A DNA stretch of 64,000 bases from Polytrichum commune. Lineage: Eukaryota > Streptophyta > Polytrichopsida > Polytrichales > Polytrichaceae. The position numbers and the translations under genes are program-made. This document shows, piece by piece, positions 24,577 through 37,866 of this stretch. The stretch spans positions 46,874,001 through 46,938,000 of the forward strand of contig OX485804.1 in NCBI GenBank assembly GCA_950295325.1, read 5' to 3'. Every line of letters starts with the position of its first letter. The first letter of the stretch is position 1. The notes under the pieces were generated by a model, which was not told the origin of the DNA, ran no database searches, and saw nothing but the letters and a program-made list of their open reading frames with translations.

Positions 24577-27500
24577 ATGGCTGGGAGGATGATCGGGGAC
24601 CGGCGGGGCTCATTAGGACGAGCACTTGTGCGAGGGTTGGCGATTTGCAGGCAAGACTATAACCAGAAAGTAACGACATATACACATGAGGTGAGAGCTT
24701 CAAGATATCCCTGGTTTCATTCTTGATGTGTTTTCGTGTATACATTGCCAATGTATGGGTATGTATGGATGATGAACCTCCAATTTATGTTTAGGGCAGT
24801 GGCACTCCGTTTAGGGTTGATATGGATCCCTGAAGCTGAACGTGCAAGGACATGATGTAATTGGTAGTCCAATTTTGATGTCCCTTTATGTTCTGGTTGT
24901 CATATGTTGATTGATTGCGACAATTGTCATCTGAGAGTAGGATGAAGACGAAGTACAGGCCCTGCCGCAAGATGGCATCCCTGGTTTCATTGTTTATGGG
25001 TTGTCATGCATACATAGACGATGTATGTGGGTGTGGGGTCGATGATGAACCTTCAACTTAACTTTAGGGCAAGGGTGCTCTATTTAGGGTTGATATGCAT
25101 TCCCGAAGTTGATTTTTAGTTCAATCTTGACAATTTCCACTTATGTCTTGCTGTCATGTGTTGATTGATTGTTACATTTGTAATCTGAGAGAAGGATTAA
25201 TTATACTTGAAGTGGTGCAGAACCTGGCGCAAAGGCATCACTCCGCCTTCACTCTGGAAAGACACATGCAGCACTCTCAAAGTGGTGACCAATGGAGCAG
25301 ATCATCATTGGGGTCGAAAGGGTCAAGAGTGATGGCCCTCATTGGAGCAGGGGTGAGTGGAATGCTTGGGTTGGCAGGCATCGCCTACGCAGACGAAGCC
25401 GAACATGGATTGCAAGCTCCCAATTATCCATGGGTTCATGATGGCTGGTTTAGTTCCTACGACCATGCTTCGTCAGTACTATTAACCCTCCCCCTCTTCT
25501 TTGAAAGTTATTTTATTGTTTAAGACAAAACAACATAGAATGAATTCTTAAGCATGTGTCCGCCCAACATTTAAAAGTAGAAAGGTCATTGATTACATCC
25601 ATGAATACCAAGCATATAGTCAAGTGGCAAGCTCTCATTTATCAACAGACACCCCATTGTTGCATATCTTCGGATTCAAAGCCTTATCCATTTACCAAGG
25701 TTCAATTGAAGAAGATGGAATTATTCTTAAGTTATCCAGATTACCTAAGAAATGTTCCATTTGTGTGGCCGAAACCTAAACAGGCTACCTAAGAATGTTA
25801 TGAATCCCCTCAACAGAGCATTCCTAAGCAAGTGTAATTCTATAGTGCTCTCTTTCTATAATTCGAGCTTCAAGTTTGAAGTTCCAGGAATGAAGGCACC
25901 CTCGATGTCAGTGCCAAGCATATAGTCAAGTGGTAAGAGAGTCAGTCGACAGATACCCATTGTTATATATCTTTGGACGCAAAGCCTTCTCTAATCTACC
26001 AAGATTCATTGGAAGACGATGAAAATCATTCTTAGGTTATCGGGATTACCTCAGAATTGTTAAATTTGCGCCTCAAGCCAAATGGACTACCCAAGAATGT
26101 TATGAATCCCCTCAAAATAAAAAGTCAGCTTCTAATCTGCAACAGTACAGTAAAATGCAGGGCTTTTCTCCCTAGGCGTATAAGATCCCATAACATACTT
26201 ATCTTTGAAAAGGCGGCAGCACTTAAGAATACAATTTGAGAAATTCAAGTCTAGGTTTTTTGGGCACAACATCTTAGTTATCACGGTTCAGGATAAAGCA
26301 TGGCATGATAATGATACTCATTTAAGTGAATAGCATGCTCAACTTGTAGGTCTTGCATTCCTTGAAAGATCTCATTATAATTTTTCATACTGATTGTATA
26401 TGCCTTTTAACAGTAAGAAGACCACGTTCTCTATGTGCTTCTAACACTTCCTTGTTGAAGTGTTGATTTGTGATGTGCAGCATTCGACGTGGACACCAAG
26501 TATACAAGGAGGTGTGCGCTGCATGCCACTCCTTGTCTCTGATTGCATACAGAGATCTTATTGGGGTTGCCTACACAGAACTTGAGGTGAAAGCACTTGC
26601 TGCTGAAATTGAGGTACTAATCTTTGGTACTATTTATTCTCCTACACAAGAAGGTGACTGAATCCAAAATTTTGTTTGTTCCGAGATGAGTGTGATTCCA
26701 GTTCATTATTTCGGAAAATATTTTGAGTGTGTTAATTGCTGCAAATTGAAATTGGAACCATGACTCATGGTCAAATGTAAGCAGTAACAACAAAATAACC
26801 TGCTCTGATGGAAGCAGTGTCACAGTATATTACTTATATACCAGTCCAAAATTGGTCAAAATCAATGTTGGTCTGGTATTGTCTTTACTAGATACCATTC
26901 GGGTATCTTTAATGAGGATTACACATTTTCTGATACCAACAAGGTATGGGTACAGCAATTTTGTTTTCAATATCATTTGGGTCTATATACCATGCAAAAA
27001 CTTATATACCTAGGCAGGATTGCTCTAGTATCAATATGGTTTAGCATGGTATTGACTCAAATAATAACTTGGGTACACAAAGATTCTCTTACCTTGATAT
27101 ACCCACCAAGTATCAATATTTGAGTGGTAGTACAATTTTGATACCAACGAGAAGGTTCGTTGATACCATAATGATGTTGTTCATTCATGCGAAGCATTCA
27201 CCTATACTTACACTAGACAACATTGGTCAACACCTGGGTGGCCATGTACAGAGAGGGTCTGCCATTAGAGAGGAAATTTAATTACACTTTAGTTAACATA
27301 GTGACCGCAAGGAATTACAGCTCATCCTAACAACCCCATCGATATAAACATGGCAGGTGGAAGATGGTCCTAATGACGAAGGTGAGATGTTCAACCGACC
27401 TGGTAAGTCAGCGGATCATCTGCAGCCACCTTATGCAAATGAAAATGCGGCACGTGCGGCAAATGGGGGTGCTTACCCTCCTGATTTGAGTCTCATTTGC

Positions 27501-30347
27501 AAGGTACACAGACCTAAAGATGCCATTAAAAAACAGTTCCAGCCCATGAATTGAATTCTCCAGTTAGCAATTGCAAATCACAAAGACTGTAGTATCAGTT
27601 TACAGCTCGAAAATGAGGTGCAAAAGTTCTACGTGGTCCTAGTGAAGATTTTCCCTCTCTTTAAGGGATCGCATAGGCCCTCCCAATTCTGTTTACTGTT
27701 GAACCTAGTTTTGAGCACATAGTCCAATGTCAGTGTCTATTCCTAAGTACAGCCTTGCCATACAGGCTTCTAATCAATAATAGCGAGTGACCACTTACCT
27801 TGGTTCTACTCTGAAACAATGATGGTGGATTTGCTCATTTGGCCCATAGAGTAGGTATGGTCAAATATACGGGTGAAGCATAGTCCGCATGGTCAAAGCA
27901 GGTCAAACATATATCACTGAATCAAATACATATTCATCTAGTAGAGTAATTGACTCTTAAAGAATCAGAGGTAATCCATCAATGTGAGGTACATAAAGCT
28001 AAGCGTTGGGTTGAAACTTATTCTGGTTCTTCCTGATTTTACAGGCACGTCATAATGGACAAAACTACATATTTGCCTTGCTGACTGGATATCGCGAAGC
28101 TCCTGCCGGAATTTCGGTTTGTAAAACCTAGACCTAAAAAATGCTTCACCTTGCTTGTATATATGCAACTGTTTACAAAAAAAATTTATTATAGTTAACA
28201 GAAGATCAAATCGTCCTGCTCTGGCATTTTCAATGCATTACATTTAAGTTGTTGCATAGCTGGAGTACCAACAGTTGTTCGTTATAACTTTCAAGCCAAC
28301 TCCTTTTAAAGTTGTGCCTACCTCTTGCAAGGGATCCAAGTATAGTAGTTGATCTATCTTTAAACAGACACTCTTTGAATCACTAGATTTCAATTATCTG
28401 TTGGCAGCTTTTTAACAGTCAAACAATTGATCTCTCTTTGTGCAAATCGCCAGTTTTCGAAATTCGAACTTCACACAGTTTCTGTGATGTTGTAACTTAC
28501 CCATATGTTTGGTGGTGCCTACTCAGGTACGACAAGGATTGTATTATAACCCTTATTTCCCTGGAGGTGCAATAGCAATGCCTCAGGTTATAAATGACGG
28601 TGGAGTTGAATTCAGTGATGGAACTCCAGCAACAGCAAGTCAGGTCAGATATCCAATCTCTCATATTTGCACTTCCTAGAAACAGTAATGGTAAAGAGAA
28701 CAAGAACTTTTTTAACATATGTACTAGTGCAAATACCTGGCATGAATCGGCCTATATTTAAACCTTTGATAACAGAAAAGCCTCCTTCCGCAAATCACAT
28801 AGGCCAATCATTTCAAAAGAAGTATCCAACCTAATGACCACTTCATGAGATTTTCTAAACTTAAAGTCAAATATTTGATGGATGTGGTCCTCAACAAGCA
28901 CACAGGTTAGGCAACTAAATTGGGTCCCATAAGAGGAATTCAGGGTTCCTAATGCTACACCTATTAGACCTATTACTGCAGTTACAAGTTGCTATAACTT
29001 CTTAGTGATGATATCAATTTTTTATTTTTTTAACCTAGATAACATAAATAGATAGCATGCACATCAAGAAACATAACATACCTTACTTGGCAAAATATTC
29101 TTAGTTCAAAGTTATAGCAATGTGTAACTCTAAATGGTATATCACAGTAGTACGTGTAAAAGGTGTATTTATGATGTCAAACCATGATAAGATAGTTCAC
29201 TTTATTTTAAGGTATCTTAGGAAAGTGATTATGTGGCTGCTACAATGCTGTGGCCAGATAAGTGAATGTTTCCATAGACCTTATCGTACATTTTTTGTTT
29301 GGCCACATCTTAAGGGAGAGGTCATTACATCAACTTTGATGATTTATCCTTAATCACTATATTCGTTAATTGGAGACTTTGGAAAGTCTCAAATTAAATG
29401 AAAATGGTTTAATACCTGGTCCAATTTCTTATTGTGATGACACGTATTTTTGCCAGATTGGTTAGTGCCGCTCACGCGAATCAGTTTATTAAGTCACATT
29501 GAATATATAATTGTGTTTTCCTTGTTCTTTCTTTGAAAACCATGTCCTCAAGTTGTCTCAAAACCATGAAAAAGTCTCCAATTACCGAATATAGTGAAGT
29601 TAGCTCTCACCTTAGCCTCAATGGGTTTCATTGAATACTGATGGTTTCCACATCAAGCAAGGCTAGAACACTTGTTTAAGCAAATGATGGTATTCTTTCA
29701 GGCTCTTGTGTGAGAGCTCAAAATTTGTGTAACCTATATTGTCTGCTAGTTCCAGATGTCATCAAACAACTACATAGTGGTTTTTTGCTGATTTGTAAAT
29801 ATTTATGTGTTACATTGAAGTAGATATTCATGTGCAGATGGCCAAAGATGTTGTGGCATTCCTTTCATGGGCAGCTGAGCCCGAGGCAGACGAACGCAAA
29901 CTGGTTTGCATCTGAACAACTTATTGTAAACTAGGATATATGAAACAGTCAGAAATTCTAATGGAGCCCTAAATGACATTGAGGTAATGACAAAAGTCAA
30001 AGCATTGGAAGTGATATATCTTCAGGGTAAATTTATGAGATGCTATGATTGTATTGAATTGTGGACCAATTGTCAATCTTAACAACCTTGCACTTAATGT
30101 AGACCACAATAAATCTCATTCATAGTGTATATGCAATAAGATTTTCAGAGATGCCACAACATTAGGGAGCCAAATCAGAATTCCATGTCTCAGATTTTAA
30201 GATTTGACTATCTGTTTGCTTGAAACACAGATTGGTGCGAAGTGGATTTTTGGATCTCTAATTTTACTATTCTTCTCTGGATATTACAAAAGGTGGAAAT
30301 GGGCGCCCTTAAAGTCAAGAAAGCTTATATGGGACGTCATTCACTAA
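24577..30347 (+). CDS. CYC1: Cytochrome c1, heme protein of mitochondrial complex III
   Basis: Eight exons join in phase to 331 residues: 24577-24669, 25221-25471, 26481-26613, 27357-27503, 28045-28116, 28527-28643, 29838-29903 and 30231-30347. The protein passes electrons from the Rieske protein to cytochrome c and sits in the inner membrane facing the intermembrane space. The N-terminus ([20 protein letters not shown]) is Arg-rich and amphipathic, a matrix presequence. The hydrophobic stretch [20 protein letters not shown] is the bipartite sorting signal. Covalent heme binding is at C127-AA-C130-H131, and the axial methionine is in GGAIAMPQ (M250). [20 protein letters not shown] and [18 protein letters not shown] are family blocks. 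The C-terminal helix ([20 protein letters not shown]) anchors the protein. Introns 1 and 2 carry tandem duplications. Confidence 0.97.
24707..25235. repeat. 270-bp tandem duplication in CYC1 intron 1
   Basis: Copy 1 (24707-24976) and copy 2 (24977-25235) both begin ATCCCTGGTTTCATT and share GATGATGAACCT, TTTAGGGTTGATATG and GTTGATTGATTG. Each ends in a CAG acceptor followed by related sequence: CAG/GCCCTGCCGCAAG in copy 1, and the real exon 2 start CAG/AACCTGGCGCAAAGG in copy 2. Copy 1 therefore carries a decoy acceptor whose reading frame closes soon after. Confidence 0.88.
25608..26116. repeat. ~300-bp duplication in CYC1 intron 2
   Basis: Copies 25608-25816 and 25914-26116 share CCAAGCATATAGTCAAGTGG, the block AAGCCTT, and the end GTTATGAATCCCCTCAA. 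They are direct repeats about 300 bp apart. Confidence 0.85.
27640..27800 (+). repeat. Dispersed repeat family B, partial copy in CYC1 intron 4
   Basis: It has the landmarks GATCGCATAGGCCCTCCCAA, GTTGAACCTAGTTTTGAGC and AGTGTCTATTCCTAAGTAC, in the same order as the copy at 53020-53375. Confidence 0.6.
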
Positions 30348-30963
30348 TGTATTTGCAGACTGACACTTGTGAAAGGTCAAGAGGACTACAATTTTGAAGG
30401 TCTGAGATAGTAGGAAGAGCTGATACAATAGTTCGGTAGCCTTCAGCACTGGCTTCTGCATATAGTTGTTTCACTTTAATTTACCTAAGACCTTAAAACT
30501 TTGCTAAAATGGATGTCCTCTAAAGTACTCAATATCTGTACAACCTGTACATTAACTCCCATTTGTTCAATTTGCATTCTTTATTGAACCCTTAACTGCA
30601 ATGCCTTCACATGAATGCACCCTCGCTTTATTGTCTTAACTTGCTAGCTCTTTTTGGAACATGAGTATCTTTGGCTTTGGTGGCATTCGATGGTACAAAC
30701 TTCCATTAGGAAGATACAAGAGCAGAACCAGCCTGAGAACTTCCTCAATAAACTACAATAGGCAGGATGACCCCTCAACTGCCATCTCGAGTGCCATCAA
30801 CCAAATGCACAAACCAAATATAAAAGATGCAAATTGCTAAGCCAGTTGAAGCCCACAATCACAGTTGGTAAAATTGCTTGTAAATGACATTATATGACCA
30901 TTTCCATGTGTGCAATGTTTCTTCCATTCAAACCACAAAGTCACTATCTTGCAGCTCAAAAGG
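30348..30963. other. Shared 3' region between convergent CYC1 and ARV1
   Basis: About 616 bp separate the two stop codons. No gene is seen; the interval must hold both 3' UTRs. Confidence 0.6.
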
Positions 30964-33900
30964 CTACATGAGCAAATTCAGTAGGGAGCCGAGTAAAAAC
31001 TTGTTGATGGCACCTGCAGCAATAGCGCAGGCAGCCATTGGAGTACTCGTGTTCAGCATCACTGAAAATAACACAGAAGAGTAACATGACAAATTAGTTG
31101 CAAGTAATAAGGTAGATGTGCCTAAATCGAACAGAACAATAACCTGGTCACCTGTTTTTGAGTGGTATGTGGTGGAGTGCAAATCTAAGAACAAAAGGAC
31201 ATGTATTTAAAAGAGATTGAACAATGTGCTCAGAATATGCTAACCATTCTAGGCTCAATAGTCAACATGATTAGGGGAACCTCTATGACTGCTCATTGAG
31301 CATGAGAACCTTCTCTTTGATATCGAATAAGAAATTCATATGAGCAAGTGGTTACCTGCACGATTTGGATCTGCAAATCATCTGCACTAATTGCATATTT
31401 CATATTCCTATGAGAAGTGGGTGCAGAGAGAGAAGTATCCAACCAAGGCACGTCTACAATAGTTCCTATGTGAAATTCTGAACATCTCAACAGAAGGTTG
31501 CCATTACCTCACATTAAAATGAAAGGAAAAATGACACATATGGAAGCATGACAGCCAAGGATCCAGAATAGTGAGCAGAACCTTTTAAGGCCACAGTGTT
31601 GGATGAGAGCACAAGCATGTCAATAATAAAGGCCATTACAGGTGAGAACTCCCATACCTGCAATCAATCCAGTAACAGCAACTATAGGTTAAGCACAAAG
31701 ATCATATCTAGTGTGAAAGATGCAGATTTAGATGTCAAACAGGACATATTCACAAACCTAACAATGTTTAGAGGAGTTTTACCCACCATCATGGCAAACA
31801 CAAACATTTTGAAATAGCTTGAGAGGACTAACGCCATTAGAAGGTCCGTCCACCTGAATACAATCAACTAGACATCAGGAAACGCTGACACATGACTTTC
31901 AGAGAGCTTTAACAAAAAACTTGTCAATTTTGTGATACAAATCCGACTTAATAATTGATTGAAAGAATGACAAGGCATATGACTTTGCAAGCCCAGAGCA
32001 GAAAAGTTTATTAACTAGCCTCACAGGAACATATCCACATCTAATTAGAAAATATCATATGCAATGCCCAAGTGTTTTTACACTTACTTCATTTTTGCAT
32101 AAGGTCCAATCTTTGGTAGAACATGTGCCACCACAAGAATCGTGAATAAGAATAACATATTGACCAATGCTACTTTCACCACCACCTGCATGAACCGCAC
32201 TAGCATGAGAAAGTCTTCAATATCAACTTATACTGAAGTCTTAGTATAAAAATTTATGTCTGTCCGATGCGCAATCTTAAATAGTACCGGAGAGCATTGC
32301 TTCACAGCATGGTTTTCCCTCTCTTCAAGCATAAAAGCCACCCACCAGGATCAAAGTAGAATAAAGGCACAGTTACAATTTTCAATGAATAGATTAGAGT
32401 GGTATAATTGTGCTTCTAGATAAATTGACGTATCATCTAGAGTTTCTCCTATTGCTGGAGGCGCACTGTTGCAAACAAGCCAGGTACTGAGCTGCACATA
32501 AATTCTAAATAAATTAACAAAATAAAGAGCCTGAGTGGTTCAATTGTGCTCATAGAATAGGCCAGATTAACATACATGTAAATGAGGTAAATCAATACCA
32601 GTCAATCATAGCTGCTGGAGCTTTCTGTTCTAGCTCACTGACACGACAATGCACAAGGATTGAGGTGCACCTTCCCTGCAGTGGAGATAAACAAAGCCAG
32701 GCTTTCCCATCGAACAACATCAGTCTCTCCTACACCTCGCAAACATAATTTACCTGGAGGACAATACAAGGAGATTTCAACAGACTGACTTCCGTAATGG
32801 ACTTAACGGTTCTCACAGGGTTCAGCACAAATGACAATAATGAAGAGGTATTCAGTTTACTCTGCTTTTGCTGTGATTATAGTCTTCCAAAAGCTGACAA
32901 TAACAGAGCCAAACATGTCCAAGAAATTCCACCAATTTCAAAATCTGACAGGCCTGATGACAGTCCATCTCTATTTTGACTTGCTCAATTGCATACCGGG
33001 ATGGAAACATGTACTTATTTAATCACTGCACTACATGGTAGGAAGATGTACATGAATCTAGAAGTAGAACAAGGAGACTTGTTTTCCACACAAATTCCTG
33101 CCACAATGGAAGTTGTCAACATGAAACAATTGCAGTAATAGGCATTGAAAGAAGAAGCTAATCAAACACTCAGTTGAAGGAAAGGTGTGATCACCAGCAA
33201 TTAAAATTTGTCATTAGCACAAGCCAGTAACAAGAGGCCAGTACAAGGTCCAATACCAGCATGTTAAGCTTGTGAAGGAGAGGGTAATTGAAGAATGTAT
33301 GGCGATACGCCTCCGGCTTATGAAGAATCAGATCAATCAGCACTATCTGAGCCAACCAAGAAACATTCACCTGCGTGCTGCATTAGTCCTTACAACCTGA
33401 GGATAGTCCAAGGAAAAAATAAATATATATATGTATATATATACCCTATGGACGAGACCACTTCCATTTCTTACAGGAGATTGGCCTCTTCTAATGTGCA
33501 ATAAACACCAAAAGTAGGTGTTCGAATAAAAGACATGTCTACCTTACTCGAAACACAGGCGACAAATACACACATCAAAATTTCCGCAGGTCAACACTCC
33601 TCTGCACGTGTTCCGACATGAAAGCAAACACGAATAAGAATTGCATTCACAGGTTTTTGAGGTAGACGTGTCTTAAGTGGACACTTTCCTGAGATTAAAG
33701 CCTTCTTGTGGGAGATCTTCAACTCTCAGATTTTTAAGGCACTTGAAAATGTGTGTGGAGGAGATAGCCAAAATCCAAAACCAATTCGGAGTTCGTGGGA
33801 ATTTCCTATAAATCTCTTAAACACAGTATTCTTCTCCCAATGAAATCTCCTTACTATTCCCATGTTGGGCCACCCCGAAGACGTGTTTTGGGAGATCAAA

Positions 33901-34603
33901 ACCACACAAGAAACTTGTCCAATTCGTCTGTGCTTCCACTTTTAAATCATGTAACATGCCTTCATAAATTAGTTTCACGGTAGAGCTAATTCGGTCGCAT
34001 TCTAGTGTGAATATGATTTGAAAAGTGAGCGACCACTTAATGATGAAGTTGTTGACCACCACATTCAACCTTGAAGTAGGTTATTCATCGAGACATGTCC
34101 ACCTTATACCTAATCTCCCATTTTTGTTTAACACTCTTCTAAAACCTTTCAGAAATCCATCTAGACCTCTCCGCTCTCATCCTCAGCTGCCCTCTACTCC
34201 CAATGTCCTTGCCCTAATTTTCTTGATAGATATATATAGTCTCGCCGTCATCAAACCAAAAAAAACCAAAAAAACAATTTCATCATAAAAAATAAATTCT
34301 CTCATTACATCAGAACCAGGGTTACGAACCATCATTTCACACTCCACGTACTCGTCCGCCGCGTACCCGCATTGCGCCTGCGATCAAGAGCGCAGAAAAA
34401 GTTTGATCTTCCGAACCCAGGATCCATATGTGAGAAAATTATTGAAAGAGAAGAGAAACGATTCAAGAGCTTACACAACTGGAGAGGCGGATGTTGCCAG
34501 GGGAATACTCCACGTACACGGCAGCCACGGGTGTACCGCAGTGCACACACATCATGGATGCATTTGCGTTTGGGCCATCGCTCTCTTCCTTTCGATTCTT
34601 CAT
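30964..34603 (-). CDS. ARV1: ARV1 homologue, ER lipid-homeostasis membrane protein
   Basis: Eight exons on the minus strand join in phase to 234 residues: 34603-34475, 34377-34330, 33346-33195, 32675-32639, 32185-32088, 31853-31787, 31657-31582 and 31061-30964. ARV1 proteins are ER membrane proteins involved in sterol trafficking and GPI-anchor synthesis. The N-terminal Arv1 homology domain has C19-x2-C22 and C43-x2-C46 as zinc ligands, the signature VEYSPGNIRL, then DEYVECEMM and IVLIDLILHKPEAYRH. Hydrophobic spans follow: LNMLVLDLVLASCYWLVLM, VALVNMLFLFTILVVAHVL, SSYFKMFVFAMMVWEF, and FIIDMLVLSSNTVAL with a C-terminal Ala-rich helix. The 37-nt exon 4 is unusually short but restores phase exactly. 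The C-terminus is shorter than that of Arabidopsis ARV1. Introns hold repeat families B and C. Confidence 0.94.
31230..31490 (-). repeat. Dispersed repeat family B, inverted copy in ARV1 intron 7
   Basis: The landmarks appear as complements: GAACCTTCTCTTTGATATCG, AAATCATCTGCACTAATTGC, and ATGAGAAGTGGGTGCAGAG, the complement of the CTCTGCACCCACTTCTC start. Confidence 0.7.
33657..34100 (+). repeat. Repeat family C, copy in ARV1 intron 2
   Basis: It begins GGTAGACGTGTCTTAAGTGG and contains AGCCTTCTTGTGGGA. It matches the complement of 44470-44890, which lies in an intron of the next minus-strand gene. Confidence 0.65.
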
Positions 34604-34617
34604 TTGGCGTGGTTTCC

Positions 34618-34640
34618 TAGCTCGCTCGCTCGCTCGATCG
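34618..34640. repeat. (GCTC)n microsatellite upstream of the ARV1 start
   Basis: Four CTCG units lie about 15 bp upstream of the ARV1 ATG, in its probable 5' UTR. Confidence 0.75.
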
Positions 34641-34699
34641 CCCTGGCTAGTAACTTCAAGCTTCCACAAGGCTGCGATCGCACTCACCCCCGGGCCACA

Positions 34700-36470
34700 A
34701 GCTGAGGTTGAGGCATCTAAAACCGATCAAAGAAGAGAGTTTGCATCTGTTTAAGGAGGAGTCACTATTTTTCTTCCGAAGACAAACAAATTCTACGGAG
34801 AATGCAAATTTTGGTTAAATTTATTTCATGAATATGGAAATTAGATTGCTACAAATTTTGAAGCGGTGAAGTTTAGGGGAACACATAGTCAATCTATAGC
34901 TTAATCCATAACAATTGCCAAAAAATTTAAGAGGGTAATCAATCACAAGCTTCCATCATATAAGCCTTAACTTCATTTGCTTAAAAAAACATAAATCTCA
35001 TCCATGTCAACATTATAAGTGCCCCAATGAGCAGTTAAATGGACATAGTCGATTATGGATGCTTCGACCTTAGATGAAGTTGAAATTTGCATTGGTCCCT
35101 ACAATCTAGGGCCATCTCCCTCCCCATCCCCTTAGGATGCATTTTCAATGAGATAATAGACTATGCCACTTTTCCTCTTATAATGTAGTTGATAATGAGG
35201 CACACTTTGTCATAGAATTTCTTAGCAGTGTGATCATGGTGTTCAAGCCCAAAATATGGTTGGTTGCACTCTGCAAACATGGCCTCTTTTTGAGGTTGCC
35301 ATTGTTCACCCTTGCCAAGTAAATTTGTTTTAATTCCTGGCGTCTTGTGATATATGGCCTTGCTGCACCCAACTTATCACACTTGTTGGGTAATGTTATG
35401 GTATTTGGAGTGTCCCCTATATAACTCCATAAGAGATAAGTTTCAACCATTGTTTGAGAATGCAGTATGAGGGAGTCTCAAGTATTTCTTTCAATTGGAC
35501 CATGAAGTCGATTTCAGCCTCTATCTCATAGAGGCTATCGCACTCTGCCACTCTTGGAATTCAGTCAGCTTGACAACATCTTGATGAACTTTATGTCCCA
35601 TAAGCCTTTTGGCTTCCTAGACTTCAAAAAATCAATTTCATTTTCATTGAGCATCCAAGGTAGATGGGTTTTAAATGGTTCCATTTCCCAACTAGCCACT
35701 TTTCCTAGGTATGAGATGGTTAGGAAATCCAAAATGAGGTTGTAGCCACTTTACTCATATATTTTTTAATCTTATATGAATATCTCAACCATTATCAAAG
35801 GGAAGATTCTCATGCTTGTTAAATGGTCATATACATCCCCCCAATTATGTCGACTATTTAGAATAGTCTAAATCTCGATGTAACATATGACATTATAGTA
35901 CAGGTGTACCGCAAATAGAATATATGTACTCCAATCTCAGTATAACATGTGTCATTAAGGTATCCAAATTTACATACAAGACTTGCCATATGCCACTCAA
36001 ATATAGGTGTCCAATCAAGAAGAGCACTCAAGGAGTGACCACATAAGGACCAAATACATGACTTTCATGGCTTGCTATTGACAAGGGAGCCCAGAAGGAC
36101 ACGTGTTACAATGACATTGACCGATGTGCTCAATTTATAAACACCATTCTAATATCACATGGTAGCATAGTTGGAATGGCTTACATGGAGATAATATTTT
36201 CACTTTGACCTCTTTAACTTCTCCATCTTAACTCTGATTCCAAAACTTGACATATCAATTTGCATGATTTGCATTGCCTGAGAAAATCTCTAGCACTATT
36301 CAATACTCATATCAACATGTGGAGTTGGAGGTGGCGATAACATGGCCACATACAATCTATGTGTTGACATAAATTTTTCTCATAAATAGCAAATTCGGAA
36401 AATAATTCCGCCTCTTTGTCACCTTGTAATATGGGTTTAACAAAGAGAAAAATGGAAAGGTAAATGTTTA
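34700..36470. other. Intergenic repeat DNA
   Basis: No intact gene. A family B copy is at 35690-36060, and some of the rest may be gypsy-derived. Confidence 0.45.
35690..36060 (+). repeat. Dispersed repeat family B copy
   Basis: It has AACCATTATCAAAG, CAATTATGTCGACTATT, CATATGCCACTCAAATATAG and GGTGTCCAATCAAGA in family order. A TAGTTGGGAAATGG-type segment, also seen at 49390, precedes it as a complement. Confidence 0.7.
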
Positions 36471-36479
36471 ACTAGGTAT

Positions 36480-37510
36480 GAGAAAGTGTTACCTTTTGGG
36501 GATCATACGTTTGAATGGAAATTTTATTTGCTCGAAATGAATAAAACAAGGGATATATTGGTTCAACATTGATATGAACCCCCAAATACATACCACCTTA
36601 GGATCATTTTCCTATTCAAAGTGCGAATGGAAATTTTATTTATTAGAAATGGATAAAACAAGGGATTGTCAGGCCACATAGCTCAAGTGCAAACTTGTAA
36701 TTGCACTACAATGTTTGTCGTATTTCCAGCCACCAGTCTAATAATGTCCACTAAGTATGCTATCATGAGGCCCACATCCTAAGAAACCTTTTATCTTGGT
36801 GACAGTAGTTGGTGGGTAAAGAAAGTATGTTTGCACTTTTATCAGGATTTGCAGTAACTGCCTTTTAGACACTAGATGAACAACTAACTCGCCTAAAGGA
36901 AACTAAAAACATTGACTTGATGGTGTTGACAAAATGTCCAACTACCATTGCACTCATCACAATATTCCTATAGATGTTGGCATGTTTTAAATTCATATTA
37001 AACTATAGATTGCAAAATCATCCAAAATTAACTCTCACATGGTATGATGAAGATATTTTTGAAACATATTGGATCCTAGTTTGAAAAAGGGTGCCAATTG
37101 AATTGCACAAACCAAAGGGCATTCGCCCAATGTGCATAAATTCCTCATAGTGTTGCAAAGTTGTCAAGAGACTATATGGTTTGATTATATTTGGAAACCA
37201 TCTGTAAACCAAAATATAAATAAATAAATAAAACTATCATAGCTTAGAACTTCGTCTAACATAGTGTTTGTGATTGGTAAAGAGAAGTATTCATATATAG
37301 TGACATTATTCAACATTTGATAATCCACACATAGTTGTAGTTTTCCATTTTTCTTTGGTACTACAATTATGGGTGATACTCATTCACTGTATGGAATAGG
37401 GAAAATGATACTAGCCTCTAACAACTTATCAATCTCTTCTTTAACTAACACAAATTACTTAGGATTCATTTGGTATTGTCCTTGCCTGACTTGGGTAGCT
37501 CCAATGCCAT
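36480..37510 (-). pseudogene. Ty3/gypsy retrotransposon reverse-transcriptase remnant
   Basis: On the minus strand the region reads EEIDKLLEASIIFPI, then VSPIIVVPKKNGKLQLCVDY, LPITNTMLDEVLS, HIGRMPFGLCNSI and, further on, VSKRQLLQ and TVTKIKGFLGCG. These are consecutive gypsy RT blocks. Stops replace expected residues (including a Trp before VSP), frames shift repeatedly and the catalytic YxDD region is not intact. No LTRs were identified. Confidence 0.85.
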
Positions 37511-37866
37511 GTGGACGAGCTTGATGAATGATTTACTACTATCACAACTCGTCATCCACTCTCCTCTTGCCCGTTATGTAGACCATAACATAGACTATGT
37601 GCAATGTGTATGTGCACATGTTAATTATTTCCGCTCATTTCGAGGAGTTCCTCTACATGAAATTGAATTCCTCCCTTTGTTTCTACAAAAATCTATCCAC
37701 AAAAATATTCCTTAACCTGCTAGATCAGATTGATCACCCCAGCTCCAAAGCGCGAGATAAAGAGATGCACCAAAAACTGTTACAGCAGGATTTGACGCTG
37801 CAATTATTACAATACCTATGGAGTCGAATGAGACTCATGTGATGTAAGTAGGCATTTCTGAACACA

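Noticed and set aside
24957-25041. Possible extra CYC1 exon after the upstream CAG acceptor
   Set aside because: The frame closes quickly and it is explained as a duplicated copy of the real exon 2 boundary.
37470-37715. 81-codon plus-strand frame upstream of the small helical gene
   Set aside because: It largely overlaps or abuts the antisense of the gypsy remnant and does not splice in phase to 37867.
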